40,767 bases of DNA from Alkalithermobacter paradoxus (GTDB lineage: Bacteria; Bacillota; Clostridia; Peptostreptococcales; Peptostreptococcaceae). Under the pieces are notes generated by a model, which saw only the letters and a list, made by a program, of their open reading frames with translations, was not told where the DNA came from and ran no database searches. The stretch lies in contig MZGW01000012.1 of NCBI GenBank assembly GCA_002029295.1, forward strand, positions 1 to 40,767, in the 5' to 3' direction. The position numbers and the translations under genes were made by a program. This document shows positions 40,642 to 40,767 of this stretch, piece after piece (positions within the stretch are counted from its first letter, which is position 1; the number at the start of each line of letters is the position of its first letter).

Positions 40642-40767
40642 TGTACACTCCAAAAAAAGTTCACCTAGTGACAATAAAGTCCACCTAGAACAAAAAAAGT
40701 TGACCTAAAAATCATGGGCAGATATCAGTTTTTGAGACTGAATCTTCCATGATTTTTTTATTAGCAG
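40642..40767 (+). mobile_element. start of a small Tn7/IS21-type element (tight end)
   Basis: Begins TGTACACTCC, followed by three 17-bp direct repeats (AAAAAAAGTTCACCTAG and variants) at 40652, 40672 and 40692, again a 20-bp period, and a hairpin with arms AAAAATCATGG (40707-40717) and CCATGATTTTT (40747-40757). The layout is that of the left end of the mini-element at 305, and the sequence matches the terminus at 220. The element continues beyond the window or, if the molecule is circular, across the junction to 220, giving about 346 bp. The 40557-40641 gap shows nothing I can support. Confidence 0.55.

Overview
The window is AT-rich DNA with strong AGGAGG-type ribosome binding sites, TTGACA/TATAAT promoters, a class I cyclic-di-GMP riboswitch and Firmicutes-type protein sequences. 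This points to a member of the Clostridia. An actin-type partition pair (parM plus a small partner), a CHC2/Toprim primase-like gene, a tyrosine recombinase, a complete type I restriction-modification system, a Tn7-like transposition module and a CBASS operon mark it as accessory DNA, probably a plasmid or a large integrative element. No rRNA, tRNA or housekeeping gene was seen, and I recognised no replication initiator.

Layout. Bases 1-940 hold decayed small mobile elements: an element terminus ending at 220, a complete mini-element of about 501 bp at 305-805, and two copies of an 83-bp repeat. Bases 941-3740 hold two small minus-strand genes, the parM operon and another small minus-strand gene. 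Bases 4123-9440 carry an uncharacterised cluster: a protein with an internal repeat, an SF2 helicase, and two or more unknown proteins behind a dense set of palindromes. Bases 9506-12455 carry a small gene behind a structured leader, a sigma/LuxR-like HTH protein and the primase-like protein. A ribbon-helix-helix/PUA-like protein follows at 12628.

Bases 13838-21683 form a type I restriction-modification operon (hsdM, small membrane protein, hsdS, possible HEPN-like protein, hsdR, SprT-like metalloprotease). A convergent tyrosine recombinase and a small predicted nuclease follow. Bases 23838-25199 hold a riboswitch-controlled PAS-PAS-GGDEF diguanylate cyclase. Several small proteins lead to tnsA-tnsB-tnsC-tnsD (27646-34180), all overlapping or nearly so. 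Directly downstream is a type II CBASS operon: CD-NTase, Cap2, Cap3, a TM-SAVED effector, and then a large coiled-coil protein with a HEPN motif. The last 126 bases are the start of another small element of the same kind as those at the left edge.

How it fits together. The right third reads as a Tn7-like transposition module with an anti-phage CBASS operon downstream, as cargo often lies in such elements. In CBASS, phage infection activates the CD-NTase, Cap2 conjugates its C-terminus to prime it, Cap3 reverses this, and the cyclic nucleotide triggers the membrane-anchored SAVED effector. The restriction operon is a second defence layer and carries extra unstudied genes. The diguanylate cyclase appears to be under negative feedback by its own product through the riboswitch. 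Identifications rest on motifs read by eye; no database search was possible.
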